A stretch of DNA of 64,000 nucleotides from Limnanthes douglasii subsp. nivea (GCA_036936605.1 JAUPFV010000002.1:318882893-318946892), one strand, 5' to 3'. Shown: positions 32,117 through 43,797, counted from the stretch's first letter. Notes: generated by a model from the sequence alone, not told the origin. Program-made: numbers and translations.

Positions 32117-33685
32117 AATTGAGAGAGCGTTTAGAGTTACGTGTTGTTATAGACAATTGATGAGTATTCCTGACCAGCCTCTTCTTTTTGGCTTGCTTAA
32201 GCTGTCTATCAATTATAGTAGTGAAATCCTCCTCTTCTTCAGATGAATCTTTCCTTTGAATCTGACTTCTGGTTAATCTTTTAACAGGCTAGGCACTCTT
32301 AGAGACATGCAAATGACTTCTTGAAGAAACTTGAGGACTCTCACAACCAACTTTAGGAGAAGAAAATTCAGAAGCTAGATTTTCATAGTCCTGATTATTG
32401 GCATTCCCAAGGGTTTGTAAGGCTCCGATCATTTCGTCCTGTTTGTTATTATTATCCATTTTAACTTCTTTTGGGTCTGTCACACCATTGACACCCTCAA
32501 CATCCTCAACGTTACTGCTTAAAAGACCATGCTGACAAGTATCAGCATTCATATCCATAACACGACTACGAAAATGAGAAGATGAAAGACTCCCAAGATT
32601 TGAGTTCTTGGGAGAAAATTTATTCAGATCTTTACCTTTAACACTATTCAAAACCTTAAACCCGAATTCCATCGTTTGAATTGCACCCTCAATATCTGTT
32701 ATTGAAGGCATATCATTAACTTCATTAGCATGCTCTTCAACAACTTTAAAACTATCCAACTTCTTACTAATATCAACATTATTAGACACAGCAACAACAA
32801 GATCTTTCTTGGCCTGTTCTTCAACAACTTATCATTATCCAATTGCTTGCTGATTTCCATATCAAACTTGCTGGATTTCTCAATAACTTTGTGTTTCTTG
32901 CATTGCTCAATACCATGGCCAATATGGAAACAAGATTTACAATACTTTGGGAGATTTAGATAAGAAATTCTCACCCAACATCCCTGATTGCTACCAAAAC
33001 CAACCCAAACATCATAAAAAATCTTGCTTGTTATATCCATTTCAATCCTAGCCAAACAATGATTGTAGGAAGCTCTATTTTTTTATGGAACTTTTATCTG
33101 CATAGGCTTTCCCAAAGAAGAGGCTATATCAGAGATAACCTTCTCATTGAACAAATGCTCAGGCAGATTCTCCATCTTGATCCATATAGGCGTAACAGGA
33201 CATTCATATTTTGCATTAAAGCCTTCAGTCCGCTTCAGCAGCCTCATCACCGTAGAACCAATTGTCCATACATTTTTCCTCCATAGTTTAGCTAAATCTT
33301 CATACGAGTCAAACTCAATAAAGATATATCTTGAGTCCTTAATCGTATAACTATAACTTTGAACAAAATGGAACTTTGAAAAGAAATCGAGCAGGTGTAT
33401 TCTCTTAGGTAAGCCAGCAGAACATTTACCCACAAGAGTATGTTTTGATTTCGATTTCAGATGATCTAAGAAGACATCATCATACTGCAAATGAACGTGA
33501 TCATTCTTGTATCTAACTTCCTCAGGGTTGAAAGAATCAACCGAGCCTTTTGAATCAGCATTCACAGCATCAACGAAAGACTTCTTCTTCCACTGGCTGC
33601 TGTTTTTGTAATCATTTTGCAAATCTTTGGTTGATGAAGAACTGAAAACCTCTTGAACATATGGGAATTGATCCATGAAAATCAA
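32109..33685 (-). pseudogene. LINE ORF1 (DUF4283/zinc knuckle RNA-binding), broken
   Basis: The start is near MDQFPYVQEVF. A DUF4283-like domain (KCSAGLPKRIHL, YIFIEFDSYEDLAKLW, IWIKMENLPEHLF) is followed by a zinc-knuckle region (LPKYCKSCFHIGHGIEQC) and a polar C-terminal part. It is interrupted by an in-frame TAA at 33083-33085, a frameshift near 32810 and a TAG at 32289-32291. After that TAG the frame stays open for another 59 codons and ends in a TAG (32109-32111) that overlaps the ORF2 start. Such overlap is usual in plant L1 elements. The original protein would have been roughly 520 residues and bound LINE RNA. Confidence 0.85.
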
Positions 33686-33797
33686 AGAAATTACTTCATC
33701 CGGAGATGAAAATCAAGGAAGAAGGAGAATTCTTGTTTCCTGGAGCACAAGCCATTTTACCGTTCAATGGGCTTTGTTTCTTGTAAACAAATCATTA

Positions 33798-34094
33798 GTT
33801 CGTTCATGTTTCACCAAAACTACAAAGAGACTTTCACATTTAAAAACGTACATTCAAGCACCACTTCTAAATTTAAAAACATTTATCTATCTTTTATTTT
33901 TGGGTTATTTCCAAGTATATACCAAATAACATTTTGTTTTCAAATATATACCAAAAATAACATTTTGGACATGTTATAGGATGAGAATTTTACTTAAAAA
34001 GAATTCTAAAAAACTCAGAAAAAAAACCCATTTATTTCTAATATATAAAGGCTAAAATTTCGGTTCAAATATTTTTAAATTTTATTCCCCTCCT
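33798..34094. other. DNA between LINE and hAT-like element
   Basis: The sequence directly after the LINE target duplication would be the displaced upstream region of the PPR gene. No TATA box is obvious in the first 100 bp; 'aaaactacaaagagactttcac' is the only leader-like part. No other gene was seen. Confidence 0.4.
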
Positions 34095-34559
34095 TAATGG
34101 TGGTAAATGGTTCTGAAATCGCGGTTCAAAGCTGGAGAACTGTTTATAAACCGACGGGTAAACCGTTTAACTGGTCAATTAGGACTGCAAACCGTAAGGA
34201 CCGCATAAGAAGTAAACCGTCATGACCGCAAACCGCCAGGATCGCAAACCATTAGGACTGCAAAACCGTGATTTATTTGTAAATATTAGTGTTTTAATTA
34301 TTTTTTAACGAAAATCATATCTTAAGTTATATTCAAAAAATATTGAGATATTGTATATGATTATAAAATTATTATTACATTTTAGTTAGTATTAATTTGT
34401 TTTGGTTATTAATATTTTAAGGGTTGTAATTATTATATAATCCAAATTTTTAAATATTACTTATGTTATTATTACATTTTGAATATTATTACTATGTTTT
34501 GGGATCCAATATTAGTAGCGTTGATATTATGTTACAAAGCAAAACTATATCTTATCATG

Positions 34560-35230
34560 TTAAAATATTACAAATTTTATGGTTATAATTTTAATATTAC
34601 ATTTTGAATTTTATTATTGTGATTTGGTTTTAAATATTACAAGTGTTATTTATTATTTTTTAAACCAAAATCATATCTTATGGTTAAAATATTACAAGTT
34701 ACATTATTCAAATTTTAATATTACATTTTGAGTTTTATTATTGTGATTTGGTTTTAAATATTACAAGTGTTACTTATTATTTTTAAACCAAAATCATATT
34801 TTATCATGCTAAAATATTACAAGTTACATTGTTATAATTTTAATATTACATTTTGAATTTTATTATTGTGATTTGGTTTTAAATATTGCAAGTGTTATTT
34901 ATTATTTTTTAAACTTATCATGCTAAAATATTACAAGTTACATTGTTATAATTTTAATATTACATTTTGAATTTTATTATTGTGATTTGGTTTTAAATAT
35001 TACAAGTGTTATTTATTATTTTTAAGTTATATTGTTATAACTTTAATATTACATTTTGAATTTTATTATTGTGATTTGGTTTTAAATATTACAAGTGTTA
35101 TTTATTATTTTTTAAACCAAAATCATATTTTATGATACTAAAATATTACAAGATATATTAAAATATTTAATATTACAAATGCTAAAATATTACAAGTTAT
35201 ATTAAAATATTTAATATTACAAATGCTAAA
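34560..35230. repeat. Tandem repeats of about 110-130 bp inside the hAT-like element
   Basis: About five units each contain 'ttaatattacattttga', 'tttattattgtgatttgg' and 'taaatattacaagtg', with a variable 'aaaccaaaatcatatttta' block. They sit where the transposase body would be expected, directly after the short open frame. Confidence 0.85.
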
Positions 35231-35265
35231 ATACATTTTTTAGTCTCTTGTCGCTAGCCACTTTT

Positions 35266-35640
35266 TTAAGACGCAAAATTTTCTGCAATTTGTAAAGGAT
35301 CTCCCACAACTTGTCCTCGAGTCTCACGATTAACCTTACTTAACGCAGCAGCAATCAAATCGACCATCTTCGTCTTCGTACTAAGACTTTGTTTAGGAAC
35401 AACGGCCTTACTCCTAGTTATAGTCGGGTGTTTGACACTTCGTGTCACCTTGTCGACCATTTTGGAACTAAAAGTTTGTTTGGCGGTCTTACTCAAAGTC
35501 GTAGGTTCAGTGGCAGATTTGACGCGTCGTGTGATCGGATCTCTCTCGGGTGGAGGAGACATCATAAAGAAAGAAAATTCCGAAAAATCAGTTTTCGGAG
35601 TTGCTTGTCCTAACCTGTTGTTGAAGCCATAAAACGTCAT
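35266..35640 (-). CDS. Short basic open frame, possible transposase N-terminal remnant
   Basis: The open frame has 124 codons, with a second Met at SPPPERDPITRR. It is rich in Lys, Arg, Ser and Thr with repeated KTA/TKTK words, and no zinc finger or hAT dimerisation motif is visible. It follows a TATA box (35837-35844) and a leader of about 200 bases, the layout of exon 1 of a hAT transposase. It stops just before the tandem repeats. It could be a deleted transposase gene or a chance frame; function is unknown. Confidence 0.4.
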   Translation of the reverse strand: MTFYGFNNRLGQATPKTDFSEFSFFMMSPPPERDPITRRVKSATEPTTLSKTAKQTFSSKMVDKVTRSVKHPTITRSKAVVPKQSLSTKTKMVDLIAAALSKVNRETRGQVVGDPLQIAENFAS

Positions 35641-35836
35641 TGGGAATTTGTGATAATAAAAAATAATAACTAATAAAAACTAATAACAATTATTTTTCGG
35701 AAATAAATCGAACTATTTTGAAAATAGAACTACAATATGTAAAATAAGAAAGTTGAGTTTTATAGAAAATCTAGAACAAGTAGAGAGATTTATTGTAGAT
35801 TTAGAGAGTGTGTGAGGTTGGAGTTGGGGTCTCCTC

Positions 35837-35844
35837 TATTTATA
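35837..35844 (-). promoter_or_regulatory. TATA box inside the hAT-like element
   Basis: On the minus strand CCCTATAAATAGAGGAGACC lies about 200 bp upstream of the open frame, followed by an AC-rich leader (ccccaactccaacctcacac). It looks like a complete plant core promoter. Confidence 0.6.
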
Positions 35845-35875
35845 GGGAGACCAAAAAAAAATTGGAAAAAAAAAT

Positions 35876-36015
35876 GTCCGGACCATCCGGACGTAATGTC
35901 CGGACGCCCGGACCTGCTACGGCTAGTTAAATTAAACTAACCGTAGCGCTTTCGAATGTGCACACCATCCGCACGTGTGACCGGATGGTCCGCACGGGTG
36001 ACGTCATCCGCAGCT
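35876..36015. repeat. GC-rich cluster of TCCGGAC/TCCGCAC motifs with a hairpin
   Basis: Six or more CCGGAC, GGATGG or CCGCAC words occur in 140 bp of otherwise AT-rich DNA. A near-perfect inverted repeat (gctacggctagtt ... aactaaccgtagc) lies at about 35917-35948. In hAT elements such subterminal clusters bind the transposase; the role here is inferred. Confidence 0.7.
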
Positions 36016-36089
36016 GGTTTTTTTAATAAATATTTTGTATAAAAAAATAATTTTTTTATAAGTATGCAATTTAAACTATTTTAAAAAAA

Positions 36090-36215
36090 AATCAAAACTC
36101 TATATATAGGATTTCGAACTAATATTTAAAAAAAACTATATAAATAGGGAATTCGAATTATTATTTTTTAAAAAAATTATAACTCTATAAATAGGGAATT
36201 CGAACTATTATTTTT
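36090..36215. repeat. Three imperfect 45-50 bp repeats
   Basis: Units contain 'actctatatatagg' or 'actctataaataggg' followed by 'aattcgaactattatttttt'. The rest of 36016-37070 is AT-rich without a recognised gene. Confidence 0.75.
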
Positions 36216-37204
36216 TTAATAATTTTATTACTTTTATGAAAAAGAAAATATGAAATTCTCTAGATTATTGAAAGAAATTTTATATTATTAACCCTTCTTT
36301 TTTTTTTACTTTATTGAAAGAAATTTTATATTATTAACAAGTTAATTTGGATCATAGTTATTCTATTGATAATCTAAAAATTAATATCTGTGTGGATTTA
36401 ATCTATCGATTATCTATTATTGATAAAAATAATTTTTTTACTATTCATTTTCGATCAGAATAGATAGTTTCTATTGTTGATAATGTTAATCTCCTAAATA
36501 AATATATTTAATTAATTATATTTAATTATGTCATCGGAATATAATTCCTTTTTATGAACCAAATTACACGTAGTTAATTGAAATACAATTGATATTTTTG
36601 AATTTATTTCACAACCAAATTACATGTATTTACTTGGAACATAATCCAAATTTATACCATTTTAAAAAATTTAAATTTATACTTCAAATATTGAATAGTT
36701 TGAAAAAATAGCGGTAATATTAAATAAAACATCTTAATTTCATAAACATCTTAAATATCTAGTAATATTAAATATTGAAAGTTCTAACCAAAATACAATT
36801 AGATGTATATATTTTATTTAATATCTACCTAATATTAAATAAAATATCTTAAATACATAAATATAATCAAATATATCAAAATCATATTACAATTATTTTT
36901 TTAGAATGTAATTGCTTGATTATAGAATTTGGATTAAAATGATAAAATATTTAAATTAAAATACATTAAATAGCACAATTAACTCGTTTATATTGTATAT
37001 ATCTCAATTATTGAAATTAGATTCAATTAACACTTACAAATTAATTTTAAATAATACTATAAAATATTTTGATAAACGGTGCCTATATGGTTTTTATGGT
37101 GGTTAAACTAGTGGTTTAAGTGCGAAACTGACCCATTAGGACTACAAACCGCAAGGACTGTTAAACGGTTCTGACGGTTCGCGGTTCGAACCGTTTGCCA
37201 CCTC

Positions 37205-37611
37205 TGATGAGTCCGAATTCTGCATGCTCCCCGGACAAGGACAGATCGGTCCAAGGCCTCCGGACCGGACAAACCACTTCGGACACTCAGACCATAGAAC
37301 TGTTCGAACTATGACAAAAGTACTAAAAACCTAAACACTTCTTGACTAAGCTACTTGCTCTCCTACTTAGAGCTCATCGGTCTTTGAACATGACCCGGGT
37401 CCATTAAACATGACCCGAAAGTCCATAAGGGCCCAAACATCAGGGTATAAATACCCAACCACCTGCATTAAGTGTGGATAATGAGAATTAACTGCTACTA
37501 GCCAGCTTAATTATCTTTCTACTCTCTACACTAAATACACAACACCCACATACTATTGTTAAACACCAATCAAATTACAAGCCTACCCTCAGGCGATAAT
37601 TATCCACACCA
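37205..37611 (+). repeat. 5' LTR of element B
   Basis: The LTR runs TGATGAGTCCG to TTATCCACACCA. The TATA box TATAAATA is at 37446-37453. The U3 part has five CCGGAC/TCGGACA-type words in the first 90 bases. Confidence 0.95.
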
Positions 37612-37614
37612 AAT

Positions 37615-37632
37615 TGGCGACCACAGTGGGAG
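37615..37632 (+). promoter_or_regulatory. Primer binding site (B)
   Basis: TGGCGACCACAGTGGGAG lies three bases after the LTR. The same word follows the LTR in C and D. It begins like the TGGCGAC PBS used by related plant elements and attributed to tRNA-Arg; the tRNA here was not identified. Confidence 0.75.
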
Positions 37633-37683
37633 GAGAAGGTGCCTGAATCAAGCATTCAAAACTAGCAAAGAAAGTCTGTCCGA

Positions 37684-39605
37684 ATGAATCTGGACAACCC
37701 AGAAGTACCACCAGCTCTGCTCCAAGTGGTGGGAGAGAACGATGAATACACTATCGAAGAGCGTGATAGGCTAAAGGGTGAAATAGAAGCTCTGAGGGCA
37801 GAAAAGGCCAAGATGGGCGTGAAAGAAAAGTCCAAAGCATCGGTTGCTCATCACACCGATAACCCCAGAGAGCATGAGTCTTCAAAGACTCATGTGAGCA
37901 CTAAAAGACTCATGCCAGTTCTAAAAAGTCTCACCGGTCTAAGCCAGTGGAGAGTTCTGACTCAAGCTCAGAATCTTCTGATAGCTCTTCGGACAGTGAG
38001 GGAGTTGAAAAATCCTTGTCCTCTAGCAGCGATGAGGGTCGAACTAGACAGAAGCAAAAGCAGATTAAAAAATATTCAAGAAAAATGGATAGACAACGAA
38101 AGATGAAGAGGCATATTGGTAAAGGATCATCTCATAGCCGGAAGCATGTGGACCGGATGCTGATGGATCCCTTCACTTTTCACGATGAACCAGGTATCTT
38201 TGCAACTCCCAATGAGGGTACAGTATTCAGTCGTGGAAGAAACTGGAGGCAATCTCCATTGTCTTCTAAAATTCTGTCCGGAAACCTCCCTAAGAGGTTT
38301 GATAGCACCAAAATAGAGAAGTACGATGGCAGTACTGATCCGGACAACCATCTGGAGCAATTTAAAAAATTCATGATGAACTTTGACGACGACGATAAAC
38401 TACTTTGTAGGGCATTCTCCCAATCATTTACGGGGAGTGCTCTAAAATGGTACAACATCCTGCCTCAGGGTTGTATTAAATATTTTGATACTTTTTGGGT
38501 AGCCTTTCGAAGGCAGTTTGTAGGGAGTAAAAAGCTAAAGGGCAATAGAGACACAATAATCCATTGTGCCCAGGAGCTAAATGAGTCCTTGAAAGAATAT
38601 ATAAGCCGTTTTGTGAACACCAAGAATGGGTTGGTTGATTGCTTCAAACAGGTAGCAATAGCATCCCTAAGACAGGGTTTGAACCCAGGCAATCTAGCTG
38701 ATTCAGTGACCAGGAAGAAGGCCATGACATGGGGAGGGTTGCTGAATCAGGTTAGAAAACAAATAAACGTCGATGAAACAAAGAAAACCAGGGTGCACAG
38801 GCAGGTGAGGTCTACCCCAGTGGCACTAAATCCCAATCAGAATCAGTCCGGAAATAAAGCAAGAGAGACCGGACAGGGGCATGGCAGGGCAAAAGCTCAG
38901 TCTCAGCCAGCTGCTCCTGCTCAAAGTCAGCAATCCAGAAACAAGAGAGGGCCATGGGTGCAACCGGAATGGTTCGCTGAGTTGAAAGAAAGTGTGGCCA
39001 CTATTTTTGATAAAACAAAGGAAGAGGTGCATTACCGGAGACCGGCTACACTGTAGTCTCCCAGAGAGCATCGTAATAACTCTTTTTGCCAGTATCACAA
39101 CGATATTGGTCATACCACTGATGACTGCATAGCATTGAAACAAGAAGTTCAAAACTCGATTGAGAGGGGAAAGCTGGGGGCTTACGTGAAAAGAAGAGGG
39201 GGTAACAGGCCTGATAACACTCACCGGGTTGGTCCAAGTAATGCTGCTCCGGAGGGAGCCATGGTTATAATTGAAAGGTTTGACGTGGAATCTGAATACT
39301 TGGATCCTGATCCAACTCGAAACAGAGTGGGTACAATTGAGGAATGTTCTAAGTCAGTCTCCGGACTCATTAAGTTTTTTGAGTCACTTACAATTTTCGG
39401 AGGGGACACTATGACAGCTCCTACTGCTTCTTCGAGGAAGAGGCATGTGCATACTTTAGCCTCCCAGCTAGAAGGAGGCATGACTTCCTATCAGTCACAA
39501 AGCTCATTCCCCTTCATTGTTTTTGATGAAAATTATTTAAGAGACATTGTTGGCCCTCATGAGGATGCTGTTGTCATAGGAGCATCTATAGGGGCAACGA
39601 TATAA
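37684..39605 (+). pseudogene. gag, element B
   Basis: Starts at MNLDNPEVPPALLQVVGEND, the same start as C (60285) and D (63940). The order is an acidic leader, a short coiled stretch (RDRLKGEIEALRAEKAKM), a Ser-rich basic region, capsid (SKILSGNLPKRFD, HLEQFKKFMMNF, ALKWYN, IIHCAQELNESLKEYISRF), a Gln-rich linker, a CCHC-like knuckle (CQYHNDIGHTTDDC) and a spacer. Breaks are a frameshift near 37905, a TAG at 39054-39056 (CAG in A) and a frameshift at about 39595 just before protease, shared with A. Where A and C have TGA after KRR, this copy has GGG (39198-39200). Confidence 0.9.
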
Positions 39606-40021
39606 GGCGAATTCTGGTGGATACTGGAAGCTCAGCCAATATCCTTTTCTTAACCACATACAAGAGAATGAAAAATCCAGCTGTAATTCAGAGTTCGGAC
39701 AGATCAATTGTGGTCTTTACAGGCAGCTCAACAGATGTGATCGGAGAGTTCGAAGAAGAAGTTCTATTGGGCAAGGGCCCTTTCAAGAAAATGGTTAGAA
39801 TACTATTTATTGTGGTGGATTGTCCCACTTGCTATAATGCTATTCTATGGAGGTCTTGGCTCTCTAGGATGCATGCAGTGGCTTCAACAGTCCACCAGTG
39901 CTTGAAATATGATGTTCAAGGACAGGTTGGAGTCGTCCGGAGCAGCCAGAAGATTGCAAGAGAATGTTATGCCACTGCCCTGGCTCCTCGAACACTGGGG
40001 GCAGTCCGTATTAATGAACAA
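39606..40021 (+). pseudogene. Aspartic protease, element B
   Basis: The frame is open from LVDTGSSANILF (D-T-G) to RINEQ before the UAG. It has the family blocks FTGSSTDVIGEFEEEV, GPFKKMVRILFIVVDCPTCY and REC-YATALAPRTLG. The domain looks complete; only its connection to gag is lost by the 1-bp shift. Confidence 0.88.
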
Positions 40022-40024
40022 TAG
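40022..40024 (+). other. In-frame UAG between protease and RT (element B)
   Basis: The context is GAA CAA TAG CAG TTT GAG. It is the only stop between the protease D-T-G and codon 190 downstream in the zero frame, so readthrough would join protease to RT directly. Confidence 0.8.
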
Positions 40025-43000
40025 CAGTTTGAGGGCCTTTCTAGGGGTGAGGGTGAAATTGATGACCCCAGAGGGACCCCTGGAGTATTGATACCGATCG
40101 AAGAGGTAGAAACACACTGTCTGGAAGAAGGAAAAAGTTTCAAGATAGGGTCTAAGATGTCACCCATTTTGAAAGATGAAATGTTAAAATTTTTGAAGAA
40201 CCATCAGCACGTTTTTGCTTGGTGTAATGCTGATGTTACTGGGGTTCCATCAGAAGTGATATCACATCACCTATCTGTCCGGAAAGACGTAGCACCAGTG
40301 GTTCAAAAAAGAAGAGCTTTTTCTAAAGAGAAGGCTGATGTCATTGTGCAAGAAGTTGGCAGGCTCACAAAGATGGGGCACATCAAGGAATCTCAATATC
40401 CTTTGTGGACTGCCAATCCGGTTCTGGTAAAAAAGAAAAATGGCAAGTGGCGCATGTGCATTGACTTCACAGATCTCAATAGAGCTTGCCCAAAAGATTT
40501 GTATCCAGTTCCCCGGATTGATCAGTTAGTAGACTCTACCTCTGGGAACAAGCTGCTTTCCTTTATGGATTCCTTCTCCGGATACAATCAGATTTAAGTA
40601 GATCCAAAGGATCAAGAGCATACCACATTTGTCACTGACAGAGGTCTTCATTGCTACAAGGTAATGCCATTTGGTTTGAAAAATGCTGGGGCTACTTATC
40701 AGAGATTAGTCAACAAGGCATTTGCTGATCAAATTGGAAGAAATATGGAAGTGTACATTAATGACATGATGGTGAAGAGTGTGGATGAGTAGTTGCACTT
40801 ATCCGATCTCCAAGAAAATTTTGCCAACTTGGTAAAAGTAAGTTTGAAATTAAACCCAGAAAAGTGTGTGTTCGGAGTGCAGTCCGGGAAGTTTCTGGGC
40901 TATATTATAAGTGAGCATGAAATACAACCTGATCCGGACCAGCTTAATGCCCTATTTCAGATGGAACCTCCTCGAAACATTAAAGAAGTACAGCGGTTAA
41001 CGGGGAGATTAGCTGCCTTAAACAGATTTATCTCAAGGTTTTCGGACAGGTGTGCACCTTTCTTTCAAACTTTGAAGGGTGCAAAGGGATTCGATTGGAC
41101 CCCACAGTGTGATGAGGCTTTCAATGAGATCAAGAAGCACATGTCCTCCCCCAAAACTTTGTTTAAGCCGGTTGATGGGGAGATACTCTTCGTATATTTG
41201 GCAGTTTCAAGTTGTGCCATTAGTGCTGTGTTGGTAAGAGAGGTCGATGGACATCCCCATCGAGTGTATTACATCAACAAAAGTTTGATAGATACAGAAA
41301 GGCGTTACTTGAAACTCGAAAAGTTAGCATTGGCCCTGGTGATAGCTGCCAGGAAGATGAGGCCTTATTTCCAGGCTCATCCTATCATCGTCCAGACTTC
41401 TTTTCCCTTGAAGAATGTCCTCCAAAAGACAGACATTTCAAGCAGGATGACTAAGTGGTCAGTAGAATTGGGGGACTTCGACATAGACTTTGCTCCCCGA
41501 ACAGCAGTCAAGGCCCAAGGTGTGGCTGATTTTCTGGTTGAATTTCACTCCGACAGAGATTCAGAGCAAACTACTGACATAAAAGATAAAAAGGTATGGG
41601 TCGTCCGAACTGATGGTGGATCTAGCACTATGGGATGTGGTGCAGGGGTGTGTTTAACTTCCCCATATGGAGACCGAATGTACCAGGCTATTTGTTTTGC
41701 TTTCAGGGCATCTAATAATGAGTCCGAATACGAAGCAGCTATAGCTGGTTTAAAGTTAGCCTACACTTGTGGGGCTAAGAGGGTCAAGCTACTAAGTGAT
41801 TCTCAGCTTCTGATCCATCATGCCCAAGGCCAATCTGAGGCTAAGAAAGAGCAGCTTGTGAAATATTTACTCCTCCTCAAAAATGAAGCACTTAAGTTTA
41901 AAGGTGTTGTCTAAGAGCACATTCCCTGGGCAGAAAATGAGCTAGCAGACTCATTGGCAACCATAGCATATACAGAGTCATATCCATGGATCCATGTGCT
42001 CGAAAGTCCCTCCATTCAACTTAGTAAGGGTAAAGAAGAGGAAATTTTTGAAATACAAGTGAAACAACCTCAAGACTGGAGGTTTCCTCTCTTGCAATAT
42101 CTCTCTGATGGTGTCGTGCCTCCGGATAAGTCACTGGCCAGAACACTGAAGCACAAGGCTCGTGGTTTTATCATATTAAGAGATGTGTTGTACAAAAAAT
42201 CTTACAGTAAACCTCTCCTGCACTGTTTGGGGGATGAAGAGTCTCAAGTAGTCCTCTCCGAATTGCATGATGGTGAGGGATCAACCCATTGTGGGTTTAG
42301 AGCTTTAACAAGAAGAGTTTTACTCTCCGGTTACTAGTGGCCATCAATCATGAAAGATGCTAAGGAATTGGTAAGAAGGTGTGACCCATGCCAGAGGTAC
42401 AGCAATGAGATTCATGTCCCAGCTATTCCTTTGGAATCAATTTCTGAGCCTATTCCTTTTGCTCGATGGGGGTTGGATTTAGTAGGGCCTCTCTATGTGG
42501 CGTCCGGAGGACACAAAACTATAATTATGCCCATAGACTACTTCTCGAAGTGGATTGAAGCAGCCCCTCTAGCAGGGACAACATCAAAAGCTGTTATAAA
42601 GTTCATTTTATCCAACATTTGTTGCAGATTTGGTGTCCCACAAAAGATAACAACAGACAATGGGCCACAGTTCGGCAATAGGGAAATAGAGAGCTTCTCT
42701 GCCTCAAGGGGTATACAACATTGTTTTTCTTCACCTTTCCACCCACAAGCAAATGGGAAAGTTGAAGTGGCTAATAGGACTATACTGTCCGGTTTAAAGA
42801 AGAATTTGGAAGGGGCTGCTGGGAAGTGGCCTAGTTATCTACAAGAGGTCTTGTGGGCCTACCGGACAACACCTGGGGCTGCAACACAAGAGTCACCCTT
42901 TGCTTTGGTCTATGGGATGGATGCAGTAGCTCCCATAGAAGCAACTCTCCCCTCCTTTCGTGTTCACAACTTCTCCGAACACGCTAACGAGGTGGCAATC

Positions 43001-43312
43001 AGAGGTCAACTTGATATGATGGAAGAAAAACGAGTTAAAGCTCACCTTAGAGTTGCACACTATCAGGGTTTGATGAGAAGCAGGTTTACTTCCAAAGTTA
43101 AAAGAAGAGATTTCCAACCAGGGGACAAGGTATTAAGGAAAGTCTTCTTACACACTAAAGAAAAGCTGTTCGGAAAGCTGGCCCCAACTTGGGAAGGTCC
43201 CTACATAGTTGTTGAAAGAATTAAACCTGGAACATATTGGTTGGAAGACAAAGATGGAAGGGTTTTGACTCATCCTTGGAATATTGAGCATCTCCGGATG
43301 TACTTGGAGTAG
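40025..43312 (+). pseudogene. RT - RNase H - RNase H - integrase, element B
   Basis: A single frame holds linker, RT, gypsy RNase H, archaeal-type RNase H and integrase, ending HLRMYLE. It is broken by nonsense codons at 40596 (after YNQI), 40790, 41912 and 42335. The RT catalytic box reads YIND instead of YIDD (Asn codon AAT at 40760-40762), so this copy could not polymerise even if read through. Second RNase H residues are kept (VRTDGGSS, ESEYEAAIAGL, LLSDSQL). Integrase has the zinc site (HCGFRALTRR, CDPCQR) and D-D-E motifs (GLDLVGPL, TTDNGPQF, VEVANR) all present. Confidence 0.92.
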
Positions 43313-43372
43313 CATTTGTGTAAATATTTACTTGCTTAAACATTCATGTAAATATTTGGGGGCATACTCTTT

Positions 43373-43757
43373 CCTCCCTGGTGGCACGGGGAGGTTTTAA
43401 TGAGGTGTCCGGGCTTTTGAATAAAATTTGATGCTTTCTTAAAAAAATTTCCAAGTGTTTTAAGTTTTGTCTTTTGTCACACTATCCGGATTGAAATAAC
43501 TAAGGGCTATTTAAACTCTAGCCGGAGAACTTAAACACTCTCACTATGAAACAATTAAAGGCTATTTAAACTCTAACCATCGAGATTGGAACAAACGATG
43601 AAAGAAGATGAGATTTGTGCATAACAGAAACATTCATTGAAATAACTTAAAGTGCCTTGGCCTTCCAAGGACTTTTGAATAGTCAAAGTAAGAACAAAAA
43701 ACCTATCCGGTCAGATACCGGACACAATTACAAAAAGAATGCCTTGGCCTTCCAAGG
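43373..43757. other. Convergent 3' region of element B with three stem-loops
   Basis: The gap is from the pol stop (43312) to the accessory-gene stop (43798). The hairpins are 43373-43394 (CCTCCC-loop-GGGAGG), 43655-43670 and 43742-43757 (both CCTTGG-CCTT-CCAAGG). AAATATTTAC-type words at 43322-43358 and the paired 'aaggctatttaaactcta' words also match A and C. Confidence 0.65.
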
Positions 43758-43797
43758 ACTTTAGTTTGAATAAAAAGTAAACAAAGTAAATCATAAG

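Larger units (their letters stand above)
27497..33780 (-). mobile_element. Full-length L1-like LINE with 17-bp target duplication
   Basis: The element is bounded by the perfect 17-bp repeat TTGTAAACAAATCATTA (27480-27496 and 33781-33797). A short T8 tract at 27497 is the poly(A) tail seen from the plus strand. Reading from right to left it has a short 5' leader, ORF1 (RNA-binding, broken), ORF2 (endonuclease, RT, RNase H) and a 3' UTR of about 480 bp. At about 6.28 kb it is full length for a plant L1. The perfect target duplication suggests a fairly recent insertion, although ORF1 has decayed. Confidence 0.95.
34095..37204. mobile_element. hAT-like DNA element, non-autonomous; right end separated by element B
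   Basis: The left end (TAATGGTGGTAAATGG) and the right end (inverted complement TAGAGGTGGCAAACGG) match at 12 of 16 bases. Both are followed by 'cggttc'-rich subterminal DNA, typical of plant hAT elements. The last two right-end bases (TA) are at 47624-47625, after Tat element B, which inserted inside ACCTC near the end. The flanking 8-bp words are CCCCTCCT (34087-34094) and CTCCTCCT (47626-47633), 7 of 8 identical, as expected for a hAT target duplication. No transposase body is present; a promoter, a short reading frame and tandem repeats fill the interior. Confidence 0.75.

Noticed and set aside
40596..40598. TAA after YNQI in B, also present in the old fragment near 1815, as a second conserved recoding stop
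   Set aside because: A and C have CAA there. The two hits are best explained as parallel CAA-to-TAA decay.
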